12,342 bases of DNA, from positions 1 to 12,342 of the forward strand of contig NW_001915025.1 of NCBI RefSeq assembly GCF_000208925.1, read 5' to 3'. The notes below the pieces were generated by a model. That model was given only the letters and a program-made list of their open reading frames with translations, had not been told where the DNA came from and did not search any database. Source of the DNA: Entamoeba histolytica HM-1:IMSS (taxonomy: Eukaryota; Evosea; Mastigamoebida; Endamoebidae). This document shows positions 1 through 8,659 of this stretch, piece by piece (the stretch's first letter is position 1; every line of letters starts with the position of its first letter). The position numbers and the translations under genes were made by a program.

Positions 1-240
1 CGTGTTTCTATTAGAGGATTCCGTGACGGTGAAAGTTCTGTTTATCTTCTTGATAAGTATATCCCAATTGCTGCTTCATTTGGTGGTATGTGCATTTCTC
101 TTCTTTCTGTTGGTGCTGATTTACTTGGTGCTGTTGGTTCAGGAACTGGTATTCTTCTTGCTGCAACTACTATTTCTGAATATGCTAATACCTTCCAAAA
201 AGAATGGAAACGTGAAATGGGAGCTGATTTTGCTTTCTAA
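1..240 (+). CDS. SEC61A: Sec61 alpha subunit (SecY family), C-terminal part, 5' truncated
   Basis: Frame 1 is open from the window edge to TAA at 238-240 and gives the last 79 residues. Visible landmarks are RGFRDGE and [11 protein letters not shown] near the start, a hydrophobic stretch [21 protein letters not shown], then [22 protein letters not shown], which matches the final transmembrane helix and short cytosolic tail of eukaryotic Sec61 alpha (human has GTGILLAVTIIYQYFEIF). Sec61 alpha forms the ER protein-conducting channel with the beta and gamma subunits. The start and the first eight or so helices lie outside the window. An ATG-initiated frame at 2-244 over the same DNA is a shadow in the wrong frame. 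The 3' spacer is short before the next coding-like segment. Identification rests on the conserved C-terminal motifs and is firm. Confidence 0.93.
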   Translation, partial: RVSIRGFRDGESSVYLLDKYIPIAASFGGMCISLLSVGADLLGAVGSGTGILLAATTISEYANTFQKEWKREMGADFAF

Positions 241-354
241 TTAATTTCTAAAACATTTTATTTCTTTTTATTTAATTTTAATTATGAAACACTTATAACA
301 AAATAAAGAAAACATTAAATCACAATGTAAAATAAATGAGATACATGGAAAATC

Positions 355-759
355 ATGGAAGTAAATGATAAAGATGAAAAAATCAGAAGTATTGAAGCTA
401 ATAAAGAGAAGCTGAAGAAGAAGATAAGAGATAAAGAAAAACAAATCTCTGAATATCAAGAAATTGCAGAAATAACAAGAGAAGAATTAAATAACACACA
501 AAAAGAAAATAAGACACAAAAATAAATAATATCAAAACAACAAGATGATATTTAAAATTTTATCTCACAGAAGGAACTAGAGAAGAAGAAAACGATGACA
601 CTTGTGATAAATACACAACCAGTATTGATGAAAGCATCATCAGGAACGATGGAGATGAACGAAACTACTCCTATGAAAAAGACAGTAGTGGAAATCGAAG
701 AGAAAAGCAAAGCATTGATTGTCAAAAAACAAGAGATGATAATCAGACAAGAAATATAA
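355..759 (+). pseudogene. Broken coiled-coil protein ORF with two in-frame TAA codons
   Basis: From ATG at 355 one frame runs to TAA at 757-759, about 135 codons, interrupted only by TAA at 523-525 and TAA at 553-555. The first intact piece is 56 residues and begins MEVNDKDEKIRSIEANKEKL; it is rich in Lys, Glu, Gln and Asn and looks like an amphipathic coiled coil. After the second stop the same frame reads ISQKELEKKKTMTLV and continues for about 60 residues with a less biased composition (TMEMNETTPMKKTVVEIEE). Both stops lie within 33 bases. No GT lies between about 391 and 570, so an Entamoeba-type GTTTGT..AG intron cannot remove them. The region is about 115 bases downstream of the Sec61 stop. 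I do not recognise a family. It could instead be a short 56-aa gene, or sequence errors in an intact gene. Confidence 0.45.
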
Positions 760-1042
760 TGGTTTATGTTATAATTGAATTTGTACTACAATTTCTTTAA
801 TGACATTATATGACAGAGCTATGTTATATAATAAAATGAGAAAATAATGAATTGTGATATTCTTTTATGATTAATTTTATAAAAAAAAAGAATAGTCATA
901 GTCTAGTTGAAATAAATAAAATATCAACACAATTCAAAAATATTATTGAAGAGAATGTGTTAAGAAAAATTACTAATCAAATAAAAAAACTAAAAAAAAT
1001 TAAAAAAAAAAAAGAAAAAAAAAAAGAAAAACAAAAAATAAA

Positions 1043-1549
1043 ATGCAATTACCAAACGCCAGTTTAGTAAGTGAATTTTTATTAAATTATGGATTTGCAT
1101 TTTTCAGTATTTGTATTGCTGAAGTAGGATGTTTTGGATGTTTAATGTATATGTTTGGAGTATTATGTGATAGAAAACCAGGAGTAGCGAAAGGAATAAC
1201 AATATTTGTATGGATATTGACGTTCATCCAATCATTTTTATTTTTTATGACATATCCAATCTACTTACCGTTGTTGGCAATTTTCCAACATTTAGTTAGT
1301 ATTTTCTTAGTTATAAAAATTCCAACTATCGTTATACTTTCAACTCAATTTTATATTGTAGCAGTTTCTTCTGGAATATCACAAATTGTGATATGTTATT
1401 TATTCATTTTTGGTTCATATCAACTTCATGAATTTATTTTAGTTGTTATAACTTTCCAGGCTGTTTCCATTCTCTTACTTTCTTCAGTCCAACTCAATGG
1501 TGAACGTTTTGTTTCAAATGAATTATCTCGTTTGTTTTTATATTATTAA
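1043..1549 (+). CDS. TEX261: TEX261/Svp26-like multi-pass membrane protein
   Basis: A 168-aa very hydrophobic protein with about four or five membrane segments (roughly residues 12-37, 50-70, 74-93, 103-123 and 129-149). Order and spacing of features fit TEX261/Svp26. An N-terminal helix is followed by a short polar turn (CDRKPGVAKG). A Pro-Thr hydrophobic stretch KIPTIVILSTQFYIV aligns with the family's FPFIMLTSPNFIL. Then YQLHEFILVVITF corresponds to the family's FSEVLAYFTF, and the C-terminal SSVQLNGERF to SLSAGENVLP. Svp26 is an ER-Golgi membrane protein that helps load cargo such as mannosyltransferases into COPII vesicles; that role is inferred here. The family is usually near 195 residues, so this copy is short, mainly at the C-terminus. 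The ATG follows a poly-A-rich leader with no other in-frame ATG nearby. The similarity is by eye and divergent. Confidence 0.6.
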   Translation: MQLPNASLVSEFLLNYGFAFFSICIAEVGCFGCLMYMFGVLCDRKPGVAKGITIFVWILTFIQSFLFFMTYPIYLPLLAIFQHLVSIFLVIKIPTIVILSTQFYIVAVSSGISQIVICYLFIFGSYQLHEFILVVITFQAVSILLLSSVQLNGERFVSNELSRLFLYY

Positions 1550-1596
1550 AATTTATAATAAATAACTGTTCTTATTTAATAGAATCATATAATATC

Positions 1597-1668
1597 ATGA
1601 CTAATCTTGCACAAAAAGTCGCTAAATGGTTAAGTATTAAAGGAGGGGTTTTATACAAGAAAAATTAA
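1597..1668 (+). other. Short 23-codon ORF downstream of the TEX261-like gene
   Basis: ATG at 1597, 47 bases after the preceding stop, opens a 23-residue reading frame (MTNLAQKVAKWLSIKGGV, then LYKKN) ending at TAA 1666-1668. It has a slightly higher G+C content than the surrounding spacer (AAAGGAGGGG). I do not recognise it. It could be chance, part of the 3' UTR of the preceding gene, or a remnant. No GTTTGT donor follows, so it is not an obvious first exon. Confidence 0.15.
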
Positions 1669-2781
1669 AGTTAATTTTTCCTTCTTTTTAAATTAACATC
1701 TTATTTAATTTTAATGTTTTTAATATATTTCTTTGGAATGTAAGAAAATACTAATCCAATTTTATTAAATTAATAATTAATAAAATATTCATTATTATTG
1801 AATAATCAATGTCTTCAAATAATTCAGTAAATAGAATGTCTTTTAAATTATAAGTTAAAGTTTTATGTGTCAATTTGTGAAAATAAAGTTTTTTTAAATA
1901 ATAAAGCAATTAATTAATTTGAATTTAATGATTTAAAGTAATATAATTTAATTGATAATAATTGGAATTATTGTATTAAAAACCTTTTTCTTTGATTTAA
2001 GAAATAAAAGAAAAAGAAATATTGTTGTAATATAGAATTTATTCAAATTGAATTTTATTCTATTGTTAATTTTTCTATTAACAGATAATTGTCAATAAAT
2101 ATTCATAAAAATCATAAATTTTCTTATGTAGGAAAAAAACTCGTTTATTTCAAGAAGTAGAAAATAAAAAAAACTCTTGAAAATGCCATAAAAGATATAA
2201 AAAAATTCTGTTTCAAAATAATTAGTTTATATTGAAATAAAAAATATTTGTTAAGGAGTGTCATTTTTTTAATACCAAACAATCTTTTATCAAAAAGATT
2301 AACAAATAAATTTAAAATTATTTGTGTAACAATATCAACGTTTATTAAATGAAATGTTTTATAAAGGAAGAAAACAAAGTTTTTGAACATTCAAATAATA
2401 AAGAAATTTAAAAAAATTATTTTGTTATTAAAACATATTTTTTTATAGAAGAATAAATTAGATTTGAAAGAAAATATTTTCCATTTAACGATTATAAATA
2501 ATAAATGATACTAATAATAAAGGTTTAAAACACCTCGGATAAATAACTCTCAAAATAAAAATAAAATCATAATGGCAATCGTCCAAATAAAAAAGAAAGA
2601 AGAAACTATTAAATTTGAGAAAGAAAAAAAAAAAGAAGAACTTAAAAATAGTAATTAAAATAGAAATTTTATAGAAAAAAGGGAAAATAAAATTAAAATA
2701 GTAAAATGAATAATAAAAGAAATAATTAAAAATAATTTTTGAAGAAACAACTTGAAATACCATTTACTGGGTGATAGAGAC
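1669..2781. other. A/T-rich intergenic stretch, mostly without recognisable content
   Basis: About 1.1 kb with almost no long ATG-initiated frames on the + strand. Minus-strand frames of 81-92 codons here are hydrophobic Phe/Ile strings created by A-rich top-strand DNA. Between 2115 and 2348 the + strand has coding-looking fragments in two frames (see findings). At 2572 an ATG opens a 28-codon Lys/Glu-rich frame (MAIVQIKKKEETIKFEKEKK...) ending at 2658, probably chance in A-rich DNA or a leader upstream ORF. No tRNA, repeat array or clear TATTTAAA promoter was seen just upstream of the RasGEF gene. Confidence 0.5.
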
Positions 2782-5334
2782 ATGTTGGGGCTTCAAGAAG
2801 AAAAACTTCAACAAATGCAAGACGAGATTCAGTCATTAAAATTAAAAGTGTCTTTGTTACAATCAGAAAAGTATAAGAAAATGAGATCTATCAATATGAA
2901 AGCACTTGCTGGGGATGAAATTAATGACGAAGAAAAGAAAATGCTTCAAGCAGAAATTAGTGCTATAGAAACATTAAGAAATGAATTACAAAAAGAACCA
3001 ATAAGAGAATCAAGGTCAAGAAGAATAGAACAAAAAAGACTTGACCGACATTCATTATCATTAACATTTAGAAAGAAAAAAAATAATGTAATTTCATTTA
3101 CTTCATCATCAAAATTAAGTGGAGATAGTGTTTCTATTAATGGAGGAAATGGAACAGAAGCAATAACAGAAACATTAAAGAAAGCTAAAGAACAAGGATT
3201 AAATAAAGAAGAAATTATTGACCAAATATCAAGTTGTATTAATAAATATTATCAAGACGCTCGACCAATTAAAGTTGGAGGAGTATTAAAAAGTGTAGAT
3301 GAAGATGTTATTGTAGAACAAAAAAGTAATACACGATTTTATGTTCATACACAATTATTACCTAGATTTGATGAAATTACTATTGATGAAGAAGTTAATA
3401 GATTAGGTGAAGAAAAAGTAAAAAGTTATGATACTCTTGTTGGTCTTGTTTGTGATTCAGCAGCTGTAGTTGGATCAGTTGTAATTGATGCATTAAGTTT
3501 TGCATCATTAGCAGTAGCAAGACCAGAAATAGAAGAATATATTTCACAATTTCAAAGTGCAGTTGAAGCAGTATTAGCAAAAGCATCAACATTAATGGAA
3601 ATAACACAAGAAATAATGGAATTATATGTAAGTCATTGTGAATGTAATGATGAAAACTTTAAGAAATATATTGAAACATATAAAGCCACTATTACAACGT
3701 TAAATAAAATTAAATTAGAACCAGAAATTAATTCTCATGTTCTTTCAGCAGCAAAAGGAGAAGGACAACAATTAAGAGCTGGATTTATTGAAAGAGATTT
3801 TTATGAAAGTGGAAAAGGATTAAGTGCAATTGTATCACAATTAATAGTTAGTATTGGTAATGTTGTTAGAAATAGAATAAATAAAACAGAAGATAATGGA
3901 AAGAAAAAGAAAAAAGAAAAAATTGATGAAGAAAATCCATTTGTATTAAATAGTAAAGATATTGTAAAATTAGAAGTTGTAGAAGTAGGAAGTATTACAG
4001 TAACATTAGTTAATTCATTAAAAATATATGTTGGTAAAGTATATACTGCAAGAGAAGTAAGAAAAATTAGTGAAAATGAAACAGAAAAATTAACAATGGG
4101 AACTAATGATTTTTGGAGTGAGATTGAATCTTCAGATAAACCGAAAGTTATTACTAAAAAAGATTCAAAATCAATTAATGCAGGTTCATTAAATAGAATT
4201 ATTGAAACATTAACTTCACCTGATTTTAGTGATTTATTCTTTAGAAGAACTTTTTTCTATTCATTTCCATCATTTGCTAAAGCAAAAGAAGTTGTTGATT
4301 TGTTAATTACAAGATATCTTGTTCCAGATAATATTCCAAAAGATAAAGCAACATTAATTAAAAGAAGAGTAGTTATTGCATTAAAATATTTTTGTAGTGA
4401 TGCATTAGATGAATGTAATCAAGGTTTATTAGAATATATTAAATCATTTTTAAATAGACCAGAAGAAACTGATCAACAACTTAAAAGTTTAACAGCTACT
4501 ATTGATAAAAGGTTATATGAAAGAAATCAATTAATTTCAAATTATTTTATTCCTCCTGTTGATTTATTCTTATCACAAGATATGTGTTCACCTGCTTTAT
4601 TTATATCAAAAATGGATGATTATGAAATTGCAAAACAATTAACTATGGTTGATTTTGGGATTTATAAAAATGTTCGTCCAACTGAATTATTTGATTGTTC
4701 ATTTGATAAAATGAAATACAGAGCACCAAATGTATGTAAAATGTTAGCACGAGTTGATGAAATTAGTCATTGGATAGGAACTATGATTTTAATGTTTCCT
4801 GATGTTGAAATGAGAGCAAAATTAATGAACAAATTCATTTCAATTGCAGATAAATTATTAACATTACAAAATTATCAAGCTTTAGCTGGATTTTATGTTG
4901 GATTAGAAGCATATTCTCCTATTGCTCGTTTACAAAATACTCGTAATTTATTAACTCAACAAAGTGTAAAAACAATGAAAATATTAGAAAGTTATTTTGG
5001 ACTTGTTAATAATTCAAATTATAAAAATTATCGTTCACTTATTAAAGATGTTAAAGGTGCATGTGTTCCATTTATTGCTGTTGTAACAAAAGATTTAACA
5101 TTTATTACTGAAGGAAATGAACCAAAAGTAAAAAATGAAGATGGAATCTCATTAATTAATTTTGAACGTCAAGAAATGTGTTTGACTCAAATTGATGATT
5201 TCTTACGATTCCAACAATTTACTTTCAATTTCCCTATTGTTCAACCTTTAAATGGGTATCTTCAACAACTGACATCTCTTCCAGAAGATTTGTTGTATCG
5301 TATTTCTATCATTTTGGAGCCAAGAAAGAAATAA
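2782..5334 (+). CDS. Ras guanine nucleotide exchange factor (RasGEF_N + CDC25 domains)
   Basis: An 850-aa protein. The frame is open from 2743, but position 2752 is TTG, so the first ATG at 2782 (MLGLQEEKLQQM) is taken as the start. Residues 1-40 form a coiled coil, and 50-100 are charged. Residues 170-400 hold a helical region without an obvious family (LVGLVCDSAAVVGSVVIDAL at about 219-238), ending in a Lys run at 374-380. RasGEF_N spans about 467-560 (AGSLNRIIETLTSPDFSDLF...). The catalytic RasGEF/CDC25 domain spans about 610-845: EIAKQLTMVDFGIYKNVRPTE near its start, ISHWIGTMILMFPDVEMRA, QNYQALAGFYVGLE, CVPFIAVVTKDLTFITEGNE and INFERQ. Such proteins catalyse GDP release from Ras-family GTPases; in Entamoeba this would feed motility, phagocytosis or growth signalling, but the target GTPase cannot be named. 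It is convergent with the SWIRM gene 196 bases downstream. Confidence 0.93.
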   Translation: MLGLQEEKLQQMQDEIQSLKLKVSLLQSEKYKKMRSINMKALAGDEINDEEKKMLQAEISAIETLRNELQKEPIRESRSRRIEQKRLDRHSLSLTFRKKKNNVISFTSSSKLSGDSVSINGGNGTEAITETLKKAKEQGLNKEEIIDQISSCINKYYQDARPIKVGGVLKSVDEDVIVEQKSNTRFYVHTQLLPRFDEITIDEEVNRLGEEKVKSYDTLVGLVCDSAAVVGSVVIDALSFASLAVARPEIEEYISQFQSAVEAVLAKASTLMEITQEIMELYVSHCECNDENFKKYIETYKATITTLNKIKLEPEINSHVLSAAKGEGQQLRAGFIERDFYESGKGLSAIVSQLIVSIGNVVRNRINKTEDNGKKKKKEKIDEENPFVLNSKDIVKLEVVEVGSITVTLVNSLKIYVGKVYTAREVRKISENETEKLTMGTNDFWSEIESSDKPKVITKKDSKSINAGSLNRIIETLTSPDFSDLFFRRTFFYSFPSFAKAKEVVDLLITRYLVPDNIPKDKATLIKRRVVIALKYFCSDALDECNQGLLEYIKSFLNRPEETDQQLKSLTATIDKRLYERNQLISNYFIPPVDLFLSQDMCSPALFISKMDDYEIAKQLTMVDFGIYKNVRPTELFDCSFDKMKYRAPNVCKMLARVDEISHWIGTMILMFPDVEMRAKLMNKFISIADKLLTLQNYQALAGFYVGLEAYSPIARLQNTRNLLTQQSVKTMKILESYFGLVNNSNYKNYRSLIKDVKGACVPFIAVVTKDLTFITEGNEPKVKNEDGISLINFERQEMCLTQIDDFLRFQQFTFNFPIVQPLNGYLQQLTSLPEDLLYRISIILEPRKK

Positions 5335-5530
5335 TAAAATTTTTAATAATTAAGTTATTCTTTTGTGTTATTTTAATTAAATAAATAAAAATTTTAAGAA
5401 AATAAAGAAAGAATTAATTAAATAATAAGAGAATGTTGAACTATCATTTAATAATTCTTTAAATGAATGAATAATAATTGTTGTTGAAAGAGTGTTATAT
5501 GTTTTTATATAATAATGTATTATTTTAATT

Positions 5531-6625
5531 TTATATAAATTCATTAGTAACATAATTAGTATTTAAATATGTATTAATAATAGAATTAAATACTGGTGAT
5601 ATTTGATAGGTTTTCTTTACTTCTTCTTTTTTTACAATTTCAACTACTCCAACTTCAACTTGTCTATCTTTTCTTATAACATTAAAACTTTTATTTTGTT
5701 TTTTCCATACTAAACGTAATATCCAAAATGGATAACTTGCTTCTAAATAATATGGAAAATGATTAGTTTCATCATAATATACTCCAATAACTTTAGTATC
5801 TTCTGGTAATTCACATTTCCCTACTCCAATTGGAACCATATCTTCAATAATAAATAGAAGTGGTGTTACTTGTTTTCCAACTACTAATCCAACTGGATTT
5901 TCTATTAATCTACAATGAATATCTAATACTAATAATGCACTTCCACAAATAATAACATGAGTATTATCTTTTAAAGGAATAGTTTCTGGTTGTCTTAATT
6001 TTTGTTGTGTTCGAATATATTTACCTGTTACTTTACCATAATTAATCCATTGCATTTGTTCTAAAAATGTATGAATTCTTCCTATACAATTAACATCACC
6101 ACAATCTTTAATTTGATGTCTTACCATTGTCTTACTTACATATTTTGGTTTTTCTTTATTCCAAAGATCAACAATAGCATTTCTAATATAAATATATCTT
6201 TCTGGTGTTTTAGAAGCTCTTCCAATAAAAAATTCTTGATTTCTATCAATTTCTATTTGTTGAATTCTATTCCTATCAAATTCAGATCTATATGATGTTG
6301 AAGTAATTAATGTTCTATTTGTACTTCCAGAATGTTCAGTTGAAGTTTCTGTAGAAGGAACAAAACAACTTTTAGATGGAACTTTTGATTCAAAATTAAT
6401 ATCAAAAGGATTAGGAGGAATTTCAATTACAGGACATTCACAAAGATTAGAACTCCCAGTAACATGTTGCTTTTTTTCTTTTCTTGATGAGTTGATTTCT
6501 TTAAATCCCGAAATCATCGTTTCAAAAACACGTCTTCTTTTTTCTGCAGTAGACTCTCGAGGAACTTCTTTAAAAACACTCATTTTCTGTGGTGTTTGAT
6601 TTCGTTCAATAAATGTGTTCTCCAT
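5531..6625 (-). CDS. SWIRM-domain protein with degenerate JAMM/MPN-like domain (MYSM1-like architecture)
   Basis: A 364-aa protein starting at ATG 6625 (MENTFIERNQTPQKMSVF); Met15 is an alternative start. Residues 1-115 are polar and low complexity, Ser/Thr-rich, with a basic patch EKRRR at 28-32. A SWIRM domain spans about 130-200, with diagnostic SKTPERYIYIRNAIVDLW, a VSKTMVR helix, GDVNCIGRIHTFLE and INYG. SWIRM is a helical module of chromatin proteins (SWI3, RSC8, LSD1, MYSM1). Residues 222-308 resemble an MPN fold: SALLVLDIHCRLIENPVGLV parallels the JAMM entry strand and helix, and KVIGVYYDETNHFP parallels VIGWYHSHP. The JAMM metal ligands are missing, so no isopeptidase activity is expected. 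A nuclear chromatin-binding or complex-scaffold role is inferred. It is tail-to-tail with the RasGEF gene and divergent from the coiled-coil TLDc gene. SWIRM is certain; the MPN reading is moderate. Confidence 0.85.
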   Translation of the reverse strand: MENTFIERNQTPQKMSVFKEVPRESTAEKRRRVFETMISGFKEINSSRKEKKQHVTGSSNLCECPVIEIPPNPFDINFESKVPSKSCFVPSTETSTEHSGSTNRTLITSTSYRSEFDRNRIQQIEIDRNQEFFIGRASKTPERYIYIRNAIVDLWNKEKPKYVSKTMVRHQIKDCGDVNCIGRIHTFLEQMQWINYGKVTGKYIRTQQKLRQPETIPLKDNTHVIICGSALLVLDIHCRLIENPVGLVVGKQVTPLLFIIEDMVPIGVGKCELPEDTKVIGVYYDETNHFPYYLEASYPFWILRLVWKKQNKSFNVIRKDRQVEVGVVEIVKKEEVKKTYQISPVFNSIINTYLNTNYVTNEFI

Positions 6626-7124
6626 TCTTCGTTATTGTAAATTACTTCTTTTTATTGTTCTGGTGAGTGACAGCACTCTTTGTATCTTTTCTTTTTTATT
6701 TTTTTATTATATTATTCTTTTATAATATTTTTATTATTTTTATATAATTTCTTTTTTCACTTTTCATTTTTGTTTTTTGATGTCTTGATTTCTACTATCT
6801 TCTATATTAAGAAATTCCTCTCTTCTATTTAAATACTTTCCCATGTTTTTCTTTGTAAACAATAAATTTTTATTAAATTTTTATTAAATTTTTTTATTTA
6901 TTTGTTTATAAAATTGTTTAGTAAAAAAGACTTTCTTATGTTAAGAAGTATTATTTCTAAATTGGAAAGAAAAAATAAGAAATTTAAAAAAAAACAAATA
7001 TATCGAAACTTCTTTTGATGATTTTCAGAAAACTAAAAAATATTCATTTGAAGTTGATATTAAAACGTCAAAAATAATTAAAAAAAAAACTAAAAATACA
7101 ACTCCAAAAAAATAAAGACAAGTT
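6626..7124. promoter_or_regulatory. Divergent intergenic region between SWIRM and coiled-coil/TLDc genes
   Basis: A 499-base region that must carry the promoters of both divergent genes. The half near the SWIRM gene is T-rich on the + strand and the half near the TLDc gene is A-rich. A palindromic TATTTAAATA lies at 6826-6835, matching the Entamoeba TATTTAAA core element on both strands. However, it is about 200 bases from the SWIRM ATG and 290 from the TLDc ATG, farther than usual for this genus. A CAGAACAAT sequence on the minus strand near 6656-6664 is a possible GAAC-type element. No other gene is visible. Confidence 0.35.
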
Positions 7125-8561
7125 ATGGTTGATTTAAATATAGAAAAATATGAAATTCAAGAAGAGGATAATATGATTAAAAAACAAGTTGATGAATTAA
7201 TTACTCGAGTTGAAGAGAATGATAATACTAATAAAGAAATAAAGAATGAAGTTAATGAGATAGAAAAAAAGATAGAAAGTCTTATTAATAGAGATGAAAA
7301 GGTAAAAACATATTGTGAAAAGGCAACAATACTTTTTGAAAATTTTATTAAACTTCTTAATGAACAAAACGAAATTATTAAATTACAAGGAGATACAATT
7401 AAATCTTTAGAAAATGAAATGAAAATTAATGTCTTACCATTTATTCACAACCAAAAAAATTTAAATGATGAAAATAAAAATGAACAAAATATAATTAAAA
7501 AACAAATAGATGAAGAAATTTCTAAATTAAATTTAGAAAATAAAAATATTTCTTCAAATTTAATTTCTATTGAACAACAACTTAAACAAAATAAAAATAT
7601 AAATGATAATCAACAAAAACAACTTCAAAACGTTGAATTAAAAATTAATGAAGAATCTGAAAATAATACAAAAAATCTTCTTTCTTTAAAAGAAGAATAT
7701 AAACAATATAAAAATTGGAATACTGAATATTTAAATAATCAATTGAATGAAATAAATTTACAATTAAGTAAATTTAATAATAAAATGAACTTTTTTGTTG
7801 AAAAACATGAAGTTGAAAATATTAATAACATTATTTGTTTACTTGAAAAAACAATTAAAAAAAAAGATAAACAAAATCTTTCATTAGTTTCTATTGCTAT
7901 TAGTAATGTTGAAACTCAATTAAATTCTTTAAAAGGTTCATTTGAAAAATTTATTGTAAATTCTAATTCTAAAGAAAAAAAAGTTAATCATTTAATTTCT
8001 TCTATTCCTTCAATGTGGAAATGTCTTTATAAACAAAAATTTGAAAAAATTAGATTAGATTGCTATTTTGATGACTTATGTCAATGGACAAAATTAAATG
8101 CTATTAATCATATAGAAATAATAACAATGGAACGTTTACAATTTTCTTCTTTATTTGTTCAAAGTGTAAAAGGATGTTCAAATGTTATGTTCATTTTTAG
8201 GACAATTGACCAACATATTTTTGGTTGTTTTAATAAATTAATTATTCCATTTGAATTTACTAAACCTGGAGACGTAGACACAGGAATTGGATTTGATGAT
8301 AATCATTTTATATTTACATGTAATCATGAAACTCATAAATTAATTTTATGGAAAATGAAAAGAGAAGCAGAAACACTTGAACTTTTCAAAGAAAATTCTG
8401 AAGATCTTATTAAAGTAGAAAAAGCTTTTTCTATTAAAAAGAATGGAGAAGGATATTTTTCTACAAAAATGAATGAATATTATACTAATATCAATAAAAT
8501 TACTATAGATAAAAATGATAGATTTAAAGTAGAATGTTTCTATATTGTTTATTGGGAATAA
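7125..8561 (+). CDS. Coiled-coil protein with C-terminal divergent TLDc domain
   Basis: A 478-aa protein from ATG 7125 (MVDLNIEKYEIQEEDNMIKK). Residues 15-290 are almost entirely Lys/Glu/Asn/Gln-rich heptad-like sequence, a long coiled coil. Residues 318-478 form a globular domain read as a divergent Entamoeba TLDc domain: LCQWTKLNAINHIEI matches the start of family members (EEWT..KVGNILFD), SNVMFIFRTIDQHIFGCFNK matches the hydrophobic strands leading to FGGY, and GIGFDDNHFIFTC matches DSNSFVFSL. TLDc domains elsewhere occur in oxidation-resistance proteins (OXR1, TLDC2) and bind or regulate the V-ATPase. In Entamoeba the family is greatly expanded, often with an N-terminal coiled coil, and function is largely unknown. 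The canonical FGGY is FGCF here. It ends 98 bases from the convergent SNARE gene. The coiled coil is certain; the TLDc assignment is probable. Confidence 0.8.
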   Translation: MVDLNIEKYEIQEEDNMIKKQVDELITRVEENDNTNKEIKNEVNEIEKKIESLINRDEKVKTYCEKATILFENFIKLLNEQNEIIKLQGDTIKSLENEMKINVLPFIHNQKNLNDENKNEQNIIKKQIDEEISKLNLENKNISSNLISIEQQLKQNKNINDNQQKQLQNVELKINEESENNTKNLLSLKEEYKQYKNWNTEYLNNQLNEINLQLSKFNNKMNFFVEKHEVENINNIICLLEKTIKKKDKQNLSLVSIAISNVETQLNSLKGSFEKFIVNSNSKEKKVNHLISSIPSMWKCLYKQKFEKIRLDCYFDDLCQWTKLNAINHIEIITMERLQFSSLFVQSVKGCSNVMFIFRTIDQHIFGCFNKLIIPFEFTKPGDVDTGIGFDDNHFIFTCNHETHKLILWKMKREAETLELFKENSEDLIKVEKAFSIKKNGEGYFSTKMNEYYTNINKITIDKNDRFKVECFYIVYWE

Positions 8562-8659
8562 GTATTGTAAAAGAATATTTAAATATATATTAAAAGAGAT
8601 ATAATAAAAAAAAAGAGGGGGTAATTCATTTAATTATCATTATAATAAACGTTAAATTA

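Noticed and set aside
2..244. 80-aa hydrophobic frame starting at ATG 2
   Set aside because: It is a +1 shadow of the Sec61 alpha C-terminus, which is read in frame 1 with unmistakable family motifs.
268..459. 63-aa minus-strand hydrophobic frame
   Set aside because: Antisense of the coiled-coil remnant; Phe/Ile content follows from A/G-rich top-strand DNA.
867..1067. 66-aa ATG frame MINFIKKKNSHSLVEINK... overlapping the TEX261-like start
   Set aside because: Its second half is a Lys/Ile string from poly-A DNA and it overlaps a better gene out of frame by 25 bases. The first 45 residues could be a remnant but have no recognised family.
2485..2763. 92-aa minus-strand Phe-rich frame
   Set aside because: Compositional artefact of an A-rich spacer, overlapping the RasGEF 5' flank.
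2752..2781. Ten-residue N-terminal extension of the RasGEF frame
   Set aside because: The codon at 2752 is TTG, not ATG; the first ATG is at 2782 and begins a good coiled coil.
3395..3607. 70-aa minus-strand Leu-rich frame
   Set aside because: Antisense shadow inside the RasGEF gene.
6071..6295. 74-aa plus-strand frame
   Set aside because: Antisense shadow of the SWIRM domain coding region.
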